Of a stretch of DNA of 12,378 bases, positions 1 to 7,491 are shown one piece after another (the stretch's first letter is position 1; each line of letters starts with the position of its first letter). The stretch is from JAISST01 sp050434145. GTDB taxonomy: Bacteria > Fusobacteriota > Fusobacteriia > Fusobacteriales > Fusobacteriaceae. The DNA is taken from contig NZ_JBNPVX010000054.1 in NCBI RefSeq assembly GCF_050434145.1, positions 1 through 12,378 of the forward strand, written 5' to 3'. The position numbers and the translations under genes are program-made. The notes under the pieces were generated by a model. It saw only the letters and a program-made list of their open reading frames with translations. It made no database searches and was not told the origin of the DNA.

Positions 1-95
1 GCAAAGCGAGGCTGGATGAAAAGAAGTATTAAAAGAATAATAGAAGTGTAGATTTTGCAAGTAAAAAAATAGTTTTGCAAGAGCTTAAGAAAAAT
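1..95. repeat. 95-bp direct repeat, copy 1
   Basis: This segment is identical, base for base, to positions 227-321. It may extend further left, beyond the window. It starts with GCAAAGCGAGGCTGG and ends in an A-rich tail with two TTTTGCAAG motifs. After position 95 the sequence departs from copy 2. No conserved protein is encoded on either strand. Seen directly in the sequence; its function is not known. Confidence 0.9.
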
Positions 96-123
96 TTTAG
101 ACAATTGCAAAATACAAAGTTTT

Positions 124-156
124 CTTTATTATTTTTACAAAAATTTGTTATATAAA
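124..156 (+). promoter_or_regulatory. Candidate promoter for the addBA operon (extended -10)
   Basis: TGTTATATA at 146-154 fits an extended -10 (TGn followed by TATATA). A weak -35-like TTATTA lies at 126-131 with a 17-base spacer. Transcription would start near 161, just at the GC-rich hairpin, giving a leader of about 180 nt that contains repeat copy 2. AT-rich DNA yields such matches by chance, so this is tentative. Confidence 0.25.
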
Positions 157-161
157 TAAAT

Positions 162-191
162 CTTTTGGGGTTTGGGGCTTGCCCCCAAAAG
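162..191. repeat. GC-rich hairpin element between the direct repeats
   Basis: CTTTTGGGG at 162-170 pairs perfectly with CCCCAAAAG at 183-191. An alternative inner pairing, GGGGC-TT-GCCCC, lies at 174-185. The hairpin is embedded in a GC-rich stretch (about 167-242) that stands out sharply from the surrounding AT-rich DNA. There is no clean T-tract on the plus side, and only a loose T-rich run on the minus side (toward 150). A typical intrinsic terminator is therefore not certain. It is more probably part of a dispersed repeat unit of 226 bp, of which the 95-bp repeat is the other part. Confidence 0.6.
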
Positions 192-226
192 CGCCGCTGG
201 CACTGCACACTCCTGACAGCAGCTGA

Positions 227-321
227 GCAAAGCGAGGCTGGATGAAAAGAAGTATTAAAAGAATAATAGAAGTGTAGATTTTGCAAGTAAAAAAATAGTT
301 TTGCAAGAGCTTAAGAAAAAT
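227..321. repeat. 95-bp direct repeat, copy 2
   Basis: This is a perfect copy of positions 1-95, with an offset of exactly 226 bp. It ends only five bases before the AAGGA of the first gene's ribosome site, so the repeat forms most of that gene's immediate upstream leader. Identity over 95 bp of non-coding, AT-rich DNA implies recent duplication or conversion. Confidence 0.9.
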
Positions 322-340
322 ATATTAAGGATGGATATTA

Positions 341-3148
341 ATGGCAAGTAAATTTAATTATATTTCATATTCAGACGATTTACCTAAGATAATATATAAT
401 GATATAAAAGAAAATAATGAGAGAAATATTCTATTGGTATTTGAAGATTTTAGGGATAAGAAAGTCTTTATAAAAAGAAATAAAGATTTGTTTATATATA
501 AAAATTGTGAATATTTTACATTTGATGAATTAAAAATTAAACTTTATATTTCTGATAAAATATTAATAGACAAAGATACTAGCTTGATGGGTCTATTTAT
601 GTGTATCCCATCAGAATTAAAAAAAGAAATTGGAATAAAAGATTATTTCCAATTTATTGATTTTGGCAATAGATTCTTTACTTTTTTCAGAGAATTAGGA
701 AAAAATAATGTTGAAGAACTACCAAGTGATTCTGTATTTATATGGGAAAAAACTCAAGTAGACTTTTTTTATCAAGTAAAAAAACATTTTGATAAAGAGA
801 TGGAAAAAAGAGGATATTATCCAAGTGAATGGTTGGAAAAAATTGATCATTTTGACAATAGATGGGTAAAAAAATATGAAAAAATAATTTTTGTAGATAT
901 AGTAAAATTTACTAATCTTGATAGAAAAATTATACAGGAAAAGTTGGAATTCATGAATTTTGAATTCTATTTGCAGGTAAAACCAAATGAATTTAATGAA
1001 GAAAAATTACGAATGAATACTGTTGAATTTCCAAATGATTTACCAAAAATTGATTTTTATAATGTAGTGGATAATACTACAAGTGCATTCAATCTGGTAA
1101 ATCTAATAAGTAAAGATAATTTAAATAAAGAGATATCTTCTCATGTGTATTCTCCAGTAGCAATAGAAAATAACTATTCTAAGATATTTCCTAATTTTTT
1201 TGATAAATCAAAAACTCAACCTATGAAAAGTACAAAATTTTATGAGTTTTTAGAGTTGCAAATGAACTTAATTGATTCAATAATAAGTAATGATAATAAT
1301 GTTCTTGTCTTTAAGATAGAAGGGTTTATTAACTGTTTCAATAAAAGTATTTTTAGAAAGTATTATGGAATTTCCAATTTTGTAGAATTGCAATTTCTTG
1401 AACTGATATCAAGAGGTTATAAATATTTGTCTTCAGCTATTTTGGAAGAATATATTAATAATAAAAGTATTTTGCATGATCAATTAGGGCTAACTCTTTT
1501 AAAGATAATAGATGATATTAATAATGTTATTAATATAAAAGATATTGGTGAAGTTTATGATTTTTATAAAAAAATAATATACAAAAAGAAAATTTTTCAA
1601 GGAGAAAATGGTAAAAAAAACTTGGAAAAAAAATATTTTTTGTTTTATGAGAATGGATTTAAAAATATTGTCAGTACCTTTAATGAAGCAGCTATGAATA
1701 TAAAGGATTTGTCTAATAATGAATTTTTTTCAGATATTGTTTTTGATAGTTATGGAATATTTGTTTATAGATTATTTTTTGAAAAAATAAAAGATATGAA
1801 TTATAAAATTAATAATGACAAAGATGAAGAAAATGGGGAAATATCTGAAAATCTATATACTATAGAGGAGATTACGAATAGTAAATATTCATCATTAAAA
1901 GATGGAAAAAGAATAAAAAAAGGATATTTTATTGATTTGACAAATACAAATTTACCCAATGTAGGAAAAGAAAATATTATATTTACAGAAAATCAGATGG
2001 AAAAACTTGGTTTTATTTTAACAGAAGAGAAAAGAAATATAGAAAAATATAGATTTATTCAGAATATATACAATTTTAATGAGCTAATATTTTTTGCCTA
2101 TATAAATGATGAAGAAAAAGTGGAATATTCTACTTTTGTGGAAGAAATAAAGCTAAAATCTGAAAAGGAAAAAAACATTGTATTTAATGAAAAGAAACTT
2201 GATATTTCCAATGATGATTATATAAGAATATTAGGTAATAAATTTTTATCAAGTGAAGTAAAAAAATTTGAAAAATTACAAGATTTTTATAAAGAAAATA
2301 AAATTCAAAAAAATATAGATGGCTTTAAGAAAAATATAGATTTATTAAATGGTGAATTAAAGTTAGGAGCTTACACTTATAATGATCTTAGCAGTTGTAA
2401 TCTTCGTTTTTACTTTAAACAAATAATCAATTTAAAAGAAAATTTTGTAGAAGCTGCAATAAGCCCCAATATAGATCCACTTACTAGATTATATTTAGGA
2501 AATTTCTTTCATAAAATAATGGAAAATGTAGTTGAAATCAAGAGAACAGCTATAATAAAAAATAATGATTTTAATATAGATAAAAATACAATTTATAGTA
2601 TTATAAATGATCTTGTGAATAAAGACATTGGTAAAAAATTACCCTATTACTTTAAAGAATATTTTCAAGTAGCTTTGATGCCCAAGTTGATTAATAATAT
2701 AATGAATTTTTTTACTAGTATAAAAGAAAAATATGAGGGTGTGAAGATTAATTCTATAGATGTAGAAAAAAATACAGGAAAAGAAAAAATATTTATGATT
2801 AAAAATAACATAGAAGTAAAATTGGATGGAAATGTGGATCTATTGATAAGCACAGCTGTAGGAAATGATATTTATGATCACAAAACTGGAAAACCTAAGG
2901 ATGGTCAAATGGATTTTTATAAGATAGCTTTGTTTGGTAATTCTGAGAATGTTAAAAAATTTGTATTTAATGGCTGGGACGGAGAATTGATATCAGAAGA
3001 TAAAGAGCATCTAAAAATGGAAGAAATGGAAGAAGTGATATCTAAATTTATTTTAAATGATATTCTATCTATGGCCGAATCCAATTCCAAGGGTAATTAT
3101 CCGATTTGTAAAGAATGTTTGTATAAAAAAATATGTGGTAGGGGATAG
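341..3148 (+). CDS. addB: AddB-like subunit of helicase-nuclease, PD-(D/E)XK nuclease with Fe-S cysteines
   Basis: This protein of 935 residues is probably the AddB partner of the AddA encoded directly downstream. Together they would resect DNA double-strand ends for RecA loading. The C-terminal third shows a RecB-family nuclease: GNFFH with His724, Asp833, Asp846-His-Lys848 (DHKTGK) and the Gln856-xxx-Tyr860 motif. Cys686 together with C-x2-C-x5-C at 923, 926 and 932 matches the split four-cysteine Fe-S cluster of AddB. The N-terminal two thirds should be the inactivated helicase fold. No Walker A (GxxGxGKS) is visible at the N-terminus, unlike Bacillus AddB. The protein is also shorter than the roughly 1160 residues of Bacillus AddB, resembling the short AddB of epsilon-proteobacteria. 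The start is ATG 341, with AAGGA at 327-331. The stop lies 3 bp before addA. The family call is secure; the name addB rests on the cysteine pattern and the neighbour. Confidence 0.88.
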   Translation: MASKFNYISYSDDLPKIIYNDIKENNERNILLVFEDFRDKKVFIKRNKDLFIYKNCEYFTFDELKIKLYISDKILIDKDTSLMGLFMCIPSELKKEIGIKDYFQFIDFGNRFFTFFRELGKNNVEELPSDSVFIWEKTQVDFFYQVKKHFDKEMEKRGYYPSEWLEKIDHFDNRWVKKYEKIIFVDIVKFTNLDRKIIQEKLEFMNFEFYLQVKPNEFNEEKLRMNTVEFPNDLPKIDFYNVVDNTTSAFNLVNLISKDNLNKEISSHVYSPVAIENNYSKIFPNFFDKSKTQPMKSTKFYEFLELQMNLIDSIISNDNNVLVFKIEGFINCFNKSIFRKYYGISNFVELQFLELISRGYKYLSSAILEEYINNKSILHDQLGLTLLKIIDDINNVINIKDIGEVYDFYKKIIYKKKIFQGENGKKNLEKKYFLFYENGFKNIVSTFNEAAMNIKDLSNNEFFSDIVFDSYGIFVYRLFFEKIKDMNYKINNDKDEENGEISENLYTIEEITNSKYSSLKDGKRIKKGYFIDLTNTNLPNVGKENIIFTENQMEKLGFILTEEKRNIEKYRFIQNIYNFNELIFFAYINDEEKVEYSTFVEEIKLKSEKEKNIVFNEKKLDISNDDYIRILGNKFLSSEVKKFEKLQDFYKENKIQKNIDGFKKNIDLLNGELKLGAYTYNDLSSCNLRFYFKQIINLKENFVEAAISPNIDPLTRLYLGNFFHKIMENVVEIKRTAIIKNNDFNIDKNTIYSIINDLVNKDIGKKLPYYFKEYFQVALMPKLINNIMNFFTSIKEKYEGVKINSIDVEKNTGKEKIFMIKNNIEVKLDGNVDLLISTAVGNDIYDHKTGKPKDGQMDFYKIALFGNSENVKKFVFNGWDGELISEDKEHLKMEEMEEVISKFILNDILSMAESNSKGNYPICKECLYKKICGRG

Positions 3149-3151
3149 AAT

Positions 3152-6100
3152 ATGTCTAATAATGGATTGATATTGAAAGCTAGTGCTGGGACTGGGAAGA
3201 CTTATAGAATGTCATTGGAATACATAGCAGCTCTTTGCAATGGAGTAGATTATAAATCTATACTTGTGATGACCTTTACAAAAAAAGCCACAGCTGAAAT
3301 AAAAGAAAGAATATTAAAATTTTTGGAAGAAATGTTAAATGGCACAGCTACGGGAAAGGATGTAGAGAAAAATATTAGATCAAATTATCATGATATAAAG
3401 ATTGATATAAAAGAAATGAGAATAATATATGAAAAGATAATCAAAGATAAAGATAATCTAAAGATATATACTATTGATGCTTTTACTAATATAATATTCA
3501 AAGAAGCTATAGCACCAGTGATGAATGTGTATGATTATGAAATGATCGATGATGATAAAAATAAATTTTTATTAGAAAAAATTTTGGAAGAAAATGGTTT
3601 TGGTTTCATGAAAAAGTTTGTTCTAAATAATGTGGAAAAAGGAATAGAAAATTATATATCATTACTGGAGAATTTAATTAATGATAGATGGAAATATTTT
3701 TTGATTAATAAAGAAGAAATAAAAAAAGGAAAAATTCCATATAATATTAAAGAAAATCTAGTAGAAAGATATAAAAATGTATTAAATTGCATAGAAGAAA
3801 TAGCTAATAAAAAAGGAAATTCTATAATAGACACATTATCCACGTCAGGAAAGGAACTGTATGTATCTACCAACAATCAAGATATTCATTCTTTATTAGT
3901 AGATAATTACAATACAATTTTAAAAGGAAATATCTGGAATGGGAATAAAACAAAAGGTAAAGATGTAGATGAATTACGTGAGTCATTAGTAGAAGAGTAT
4001 GAAGATTTTAAGGATACATTAAGAAAGGTTGTTTTTAATGAAAAAATAATACCTTTTGAAAATGAAATATTTGAATTTGCATCACATGTATATGATTTAT
4101 ATGATGATATAAAAAAAAGAGAAAAAAAGTTTACATTCTCAGATATAAGTAATTATACTTTTATGTATTTGGAGAATGAAAGCCTGAATTTTGTCAAGGA
4201 CAACAAAGTCACAGAGGATTTTTATGATGTAATAGGCGGAAAAATAGATACTATATTTATAGATGAATTCCAAGATACCAGTGTATTACAATGGCAAATA
4301 CTATCTAAGATAATTAATTCTAGTAAAAATATTTTGTGTGTAGGTGATGAGAAGCAAAGTATATATGGTTGGCGTGGTGGCGAGAAAAAACTATTTGAAA
4401 AATTGGAAAATATACTAAATGTACGTAGTGATAATTTGGATACTTGTTATCGAAGTCATAAAATGATTACTAAATATTGTAATGAAGTTTTTAATGTATT
4501 TAAGAGTTATGAAGAAAAGAGATGGGGATTCATTCCAGTTAATTATATTGAAAAAAAATCTCATGGATATATTGAACATATCCGTGGGACTGAAGATAAT
4601 TCTGCTTTGGTATTGATGGTAGAAAGTATAAAAGAAAGATTTCACAATAATTATGATGGAATAGGTATTATTGCTAGGACCAATAAAGACCTAAAGGCTA
4701 TAGCCAATGAATTGGAGAATAATGAAATACCATATCTTCTTGAAGCAAAATCAAATATTATTAATAATCCAATGATAAATGAAATTTTTTGTTTACTAAA
4801 ATATCTGTGTAAAGAAGAGTATCTATCTCTCTTAAATTTTTTATCTATGGGTAAATTAAGATTAAATAGCAGTGATATGGAGATTTTTTTGGATAATAAG
4901 AGTGAAATTTGTCAATATTTGGATAGTAAAGAAGGAGATATATCTTTTGTGGACAAATTATCTGAATATGGAAAAATCTTGCTAAATAAGTTAAAAAAGA
5001 TAAAAAGTCAATATAAAAATGACAGTATTACTAGTGAAATTTTAATATTAACAATAATAGAAGAGTTTGCATTGGTTGATGAATATAGCAATAAAAATCA
5101 TGTGGCTAATGTATATAGATTTTTGGAAATGATAAAGGAATATAATTATATTGATGATTTTCTTACAGAACTAATATTAGATCCTGATAATGAAAAGTTT
5201 AGTGGTATATTAGTTAAAGAGAAAAATGTAGTAACACTGGTTAGTGTGCATAAATCAAAGGGCTTGGAATACGATACTGTCTATTATTATCATAATCCTT
5301 CAAAAAAAATGTTTGGAAATAATCTAGAGTTCTTTATAGAGTTAGGTGATAATTTTAATAAAATAGATAAGTATATGTTTACTATGGGGAAATATGAGAA
5401 AGTTTTAAAAGAATTGGATGAATATAAAAGTCTTGTGCTAACAAAAGAGTTGAAGAGTGAACAAGAAGAGTTAAATGTGCTGTATGTTGCTCTTACAAGG
5501 CCAGTGACTAATTTATTTGTAGTTTTTTCTAAGGAAAACAAAAACTCTGATTTTTTTGATGAAAGTACCAGTATAGCCAGAGAAAAAATAGATGAACAAA
5601 AATTTTTGTCTAAAAATGATATGGAACAATCCAAAGGAAAAGAAGAAAATAAGAATGAAAGTGAAAAAACAAAATTTGAAGAAAATAAAAATATAATTGT
5701 AGAAGAATTATCTGAGAAGTATGAGATCATAAATAAAAATGCAGATTTTAGTGATGAACTTCTAAGAAAAGTTGAGAAAGATATGTTGCCATTAGAAAAA
5801 ATAGATATATTTAAAAATGATTTTAAGAGATTAGCTGGGATTGTGGTCCATTATTTTATGGAAAATTTGACAGGAATTACAAAAGAAGAGATAGACTATG
5901 CCAGAATAATATCTTATTCTAATTATGGTAGTATCCTTTCTATAGAAGAAATAGATGTTATTTTATCTACTAAAAATATTCAAAAGATGATAGAATTATC
6001 TATAGAAAAAGATATTTTTTATAATTGGGATGCAGTATATTCTGAATATGTGATATTTGATAATGATGAGAAAGAATATCGTATTGATAGACTTATGGTG

Positions 6101-6319
6101 TCATATCCGACAGAATATAGCACAGGGCGATTATATATAGTTGACTTTAAGACAGGTTCTCATGAAGATGAGCAAATAGAAAATTATCAAAGAATCTTAG
6201 GAAAAATATTAGAAGAAAAAGGTCATAAAGTTAAGATTTATCCTATAGGTGAAAAGGCTGTAAATAATCTTGGTTATACATATGAAATTATCAGTGATTT
6301 TGTAGAAATAAAGCTGTAA
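3152..6319 (+). CDS. addA: AddA: UvrD/SF1A helicase fused to PD-(D/E)XK nuclease
   Basis: This 1055-residue ATP-dependent 3'-5' helicase and nuclease is the motor subunit of AddAB. All helicase motifs are visible: Walker A ASAGTGKT (10-17), motif Ia TFTKKA (41-46), TIDAF (107-111), Walker B DEFQDT (371-376), motif III GDEKQSIYGWRGG (from 398), motif IV CYRS (432-435), motif V HKSKGLEYD (from 700) and motif VI ending at Arg783. A charged Lys/Glu/Asn-rich linker (about 800-890) leads to a complete nuclease: GIVVH with His900, Asp979, Asp998-Phe-Lys1000 and Gln1008-xxx-Tyr1012. Walker A lies only nine residues from the start, so the Q motif that usually precedes it in Bacillus AddA is absent. 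This arrangement recalls epsilon-proteobacterial and Bacteroidetes AddA. AGGGGA at 3140-3145, inside the end of addB, is the ribosome site, so translation is probably coupled. Confidence 0.93.
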   Translation: MSNNGLILKASAGTGKTYRMSLEYIAALCNGVDYKSILVMTFTKKATAEIKERILKFLEEMLNGTATGKDVEKNIRSNYHDIKIDIKEMRIIYEKIIKDKDNLKIYTIDAFTNIIFKEAIAPVMNVYDYEMIDDDKNKFLLEKILEENGFGFMKKFVLNNVEKGIENYISLLENLINDRWKYFLINKEEIKKGKIPYNIKENLVERYKNVLNCIEEIANKKGNSIIDTLSTSGKELYVSTNNQDIHSLLVDNYNTILKGNIWNGNKTKGKDVDELRESLVEEYEDFKDTLRKVVFNEKIIPFENEIFEFASHVYDLYDDIKKREKKFTFSDISNYTFMYLENESLNFVKDNKVTEDFYDVIGGKIDTIFIDEFQDTSVLQWQILSKIINSSKNILCVGDEKQSIYGWRGGEKKLFEKLENILNVRSDNLDTCYRSHKMITKYCNEVFNVFKSYEEKRWGFIPVNYIEKKSHGYIEHIRGTEDNSALVLMVESIKERFHNNYDGIGIIARTNKDLKAIANELENNEIPYLLEAKSNIINNPMINEIFCLLKYLCKEEYLSLLNFLSMGKLRLNSSDMEIFLDNKSEICQYLDSKEGDISFVDKLSEYGKILLNKLKKIKSQYKNDSITSEILILTIIEEFALVDEYSNKNHVANVYRFLEMIKEYNYIDDFLTELILDPDNEKFSGILVKEKNVVTLVSVHKSKGLEYDTVYYYHNPSKKMFGNNLEFFIELGDNFNKIDKYMFTMGKYEKVLKELDEYKSLVLTKELKSEQEELNVLYVALTRPVTNLFVVFSKENKNSDFFDESTSIAREKIDEQKFLSKNDMEQSKGKEENKNESEKTKFEENKNIIVEELSEKYEIINKNADFSDELLRKVEKDMLPLEKIDIFKNDFKRLAGIVVHYFMENLTGITKEEIDYARIISYSNYGSILSIEEIDVILSTKNIQKMIELSIEKDIFYNWDAVYSEYVIFDNDEKEYRIDRLMVSYPTEYSTGRLYIVDFKTGSHEDEQIENYQRILGKILEEKGHKVKIYPIGEKAVNNLGYTYEIISDFVEIKL

Positions 6320-6345
6320 TGATATTGAGGAATATCAATTTTTAT
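6320..6345 (+). terminator. Intrinsic terminator of the addBA operon
   Basis: TGATATT (6320-6326) pairs with AATATCA (6331-6337) around a GAGG loop, followed by TTTTT at 6339-6343. It begins at the base after the addA stop codon. The stem is AT-rich, as expected in this genome. Confidence 0.65.
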
Positions 6346-6355
6346 AAAAACAAAT

Positions 6356-6397
6356 TAAAAAGGACTGAGTTTATTTAAAACATTAAACTACAGTCCT
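6356..6397 (-). terminator. Intrinsic terminator of the leftward exported-protein gene
   Basis: AGGACTG (6361-6367) pairs with CAGTCCT (6391-6397). AGTTTA/TAAACT (6368-6373 and 6384-6389) extends the stem past one bulged A. Read on the minus strand, the hairpin is followed by TTTTT (6360-6356). It lies about 110 bp beyond the stop codon of the 6507-7001 gene. It also insulates that gene from addBA, which converges on it. Confidence 0.75.
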
Positions 6398-6506
6398 ATT
6401 AGTGTTAGATTCTTTGTATAAAAAACATATTTTATCAAAAGAAATCATATTTTTATGCTTTTATATGGATATCCTATAAATTTTTGTAACACAATTAATT
6501 AACTAA

Positions 6507-7001
6507 TTAAATTTCTTTAAATATAGGTAAAAATCCAGTCAAGGGAATTTGAATAAGTCTTTCTTTACCATCTTGAGTAAGAATAATTTTTAACATTTTT
6601 CCTTTTTCCATCTCACCCATTAATTTTTCAAAGTTCTCTTCATTATCATTAAGATACATATCAAAAACAACATATTTATTTGATTTTAATGGTACAGTAG
6701 TAAAAGATGTTTTGATATCTCCTGTTAGTTCAATAGCACGATTATAATCTACTCTAAAAGATATTTTATGCGTTTTGGGATCAGAAAGTTGGAAATTTGC
6801 TCCAAATTCCATAGTGATGGCATCATCTTTGGCAATATAAATTGATTTATAATCAGTTTCAGCTGTATTTTCTATTGCAGCAAGATAACTGCCTTCTATC
6901 AATTCTTTTCTTTGACTGACTGCTTGGACTTTTTGCCAATTTCCCCATTTTCCAAACAATAGAGAACTTAGTAACATTCCTATAGTTAAGATTTTTTTCA
7001 T
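6507..7001 (-). CDS. Exported protein of unknown function
   Basis: A 164-residue protein. The start is the ATG at 7001-6999, because AAAGGAGA lies about 10 bases upstream; an upstream TTG at 7046 adds 15 residues but has no better ribosome site. The N-terminus (MKKILTIGMLLSSLLFG) is a signal sequence. The cleavage point is unclear, since a basic, Trp-rich stretch (KWGNWQKVQA) follows. The remainder is soluble and beta-rich in appearance, with no cysteines in the mature part. The C-terminal layout (FEKLMGEMEKGKMLKI, then IQIPLTGFLPIF) vaguely recalls the end of IalB-type 'invasion associated' proteins, where a Lys-Gly turn precedes a strand and an 'IPxxLxGF' motif. This is only a pattern impression, not a family assignment. 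The gene is monocistronic and divergent from the MORN gene. Confidence 0.75.
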   Translation of the reverse strand: MKKILTIGMLLSSLLFGKWGNWQKVQAVSQRKELIEGSYLAAIENTAETDYKSIYIAKDDAITMEFGANFQLSDPKTHKISFRVDYNRAIELTGDIKTSFTTVPLKSNKYVVFDMYLNDNEENFEKLMGEMEKGKMLKIILTQDGKERLIQIPLTGFLPIFKEI

Positions 7002-7084
7002 TATAGTATCTCTCCTTTTTATCAATTTTTTATTAGCTAATTGCAAAGTTTATTGTTACTAGCAAAATTTTGATATCTGTACTC

Positions 7085-7158
7085 ATTATACTAGTAGCAA
7101 ATGCTGGCTTATGTGCATTTCTTTCACAACTATCTAATTAATTTTTATAATTATAGCA
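7085..7158 (-). promoter_or_regulatory. Candidate promoters for the leftward exported-protein gene
   Basis: On the minus strand there are two good -10 boxes. One is an extended TGCTATAAT (7158-7150). The other is a perfect TATAAT (7090-7085). Neither has a convincing TTGACA at 16-18 bases. The first would give a leader of about 140 nt, the second about 80 nt. The sequence alone does not decide which is used. Confidence 0.4.
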
Positions 7159-7312
7159 TATTTTATAAGAAAATTACCATATTTTTTTAATAATATAGTT
7201 TAATTACATAAAAGTATTGATAGGCAAAATCTAAAATGAAAAGTATAGAGGTTGAAATAAGTTTGATAAAAGATTGTAAATACACAAAAAATTCACAAAA
7301 ATTAAAAAAATA

Positions 7313-7341
7313 TTGACTTTTCATATTTAAAATGATATTCT
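7313..7341 (+). promoter_or_regulatory. Promoter of the 460-residue MORN gene
   Basis: TTGACT (7313-7318) is followed by a 17-base spacer and TATTCT (7336-7341), a good sigma70-type match. The start point would be near 7348, leaving a leader of about 140 nt before the ATG at 7492. The rest of the 7002-7491 intergenic stretch holds the divergent promoters and two similar TCATATTT(T)AAAA segments (7321 and 7358). No gene is visible in it. Confidence 0.55.
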
Positions 7342-7491
7342 AGAAGTGAAATAAATTCATATTTTAAAAATAGAAGAAATATATATGTTGTAATGTGACA
7401 AAAGAAATTACCATATTAGAAAAATGTATATTTTTTATTATTCTTTGTCTATAAGCTTATAAATAAAATTTATTATAATAAGGAGTGAGGT

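Noticed and set aside
29..286. 85-codon minus-strand open frame across the direct repeats
   Set aside because: It reads through the repeat and hairpin element, has no good ribosome site and low-complexity ends. It is open because the repeat is, not because it is a gene.
5290..5730. 146-codon minus-strand frame inside addA
   Set aside because: It is a Ser/Phe-rich mirror of the Lys/Glu-rich coding strand, within a gene whose motifs are fully in the plus frame.
7002..7046. Longer form of the leftward exported protein from TTG 7046
   Set aside because: It would put 15 polar residues before a perfect signal sequence and run through the AAAGGAGA ribosome site of the ATG at 7001.
7236..7316. 26-codon frame in the divergent intergenic region
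   Set aside because: There is no ribosome site, and it overlaps the -35 of the MORN promoter.
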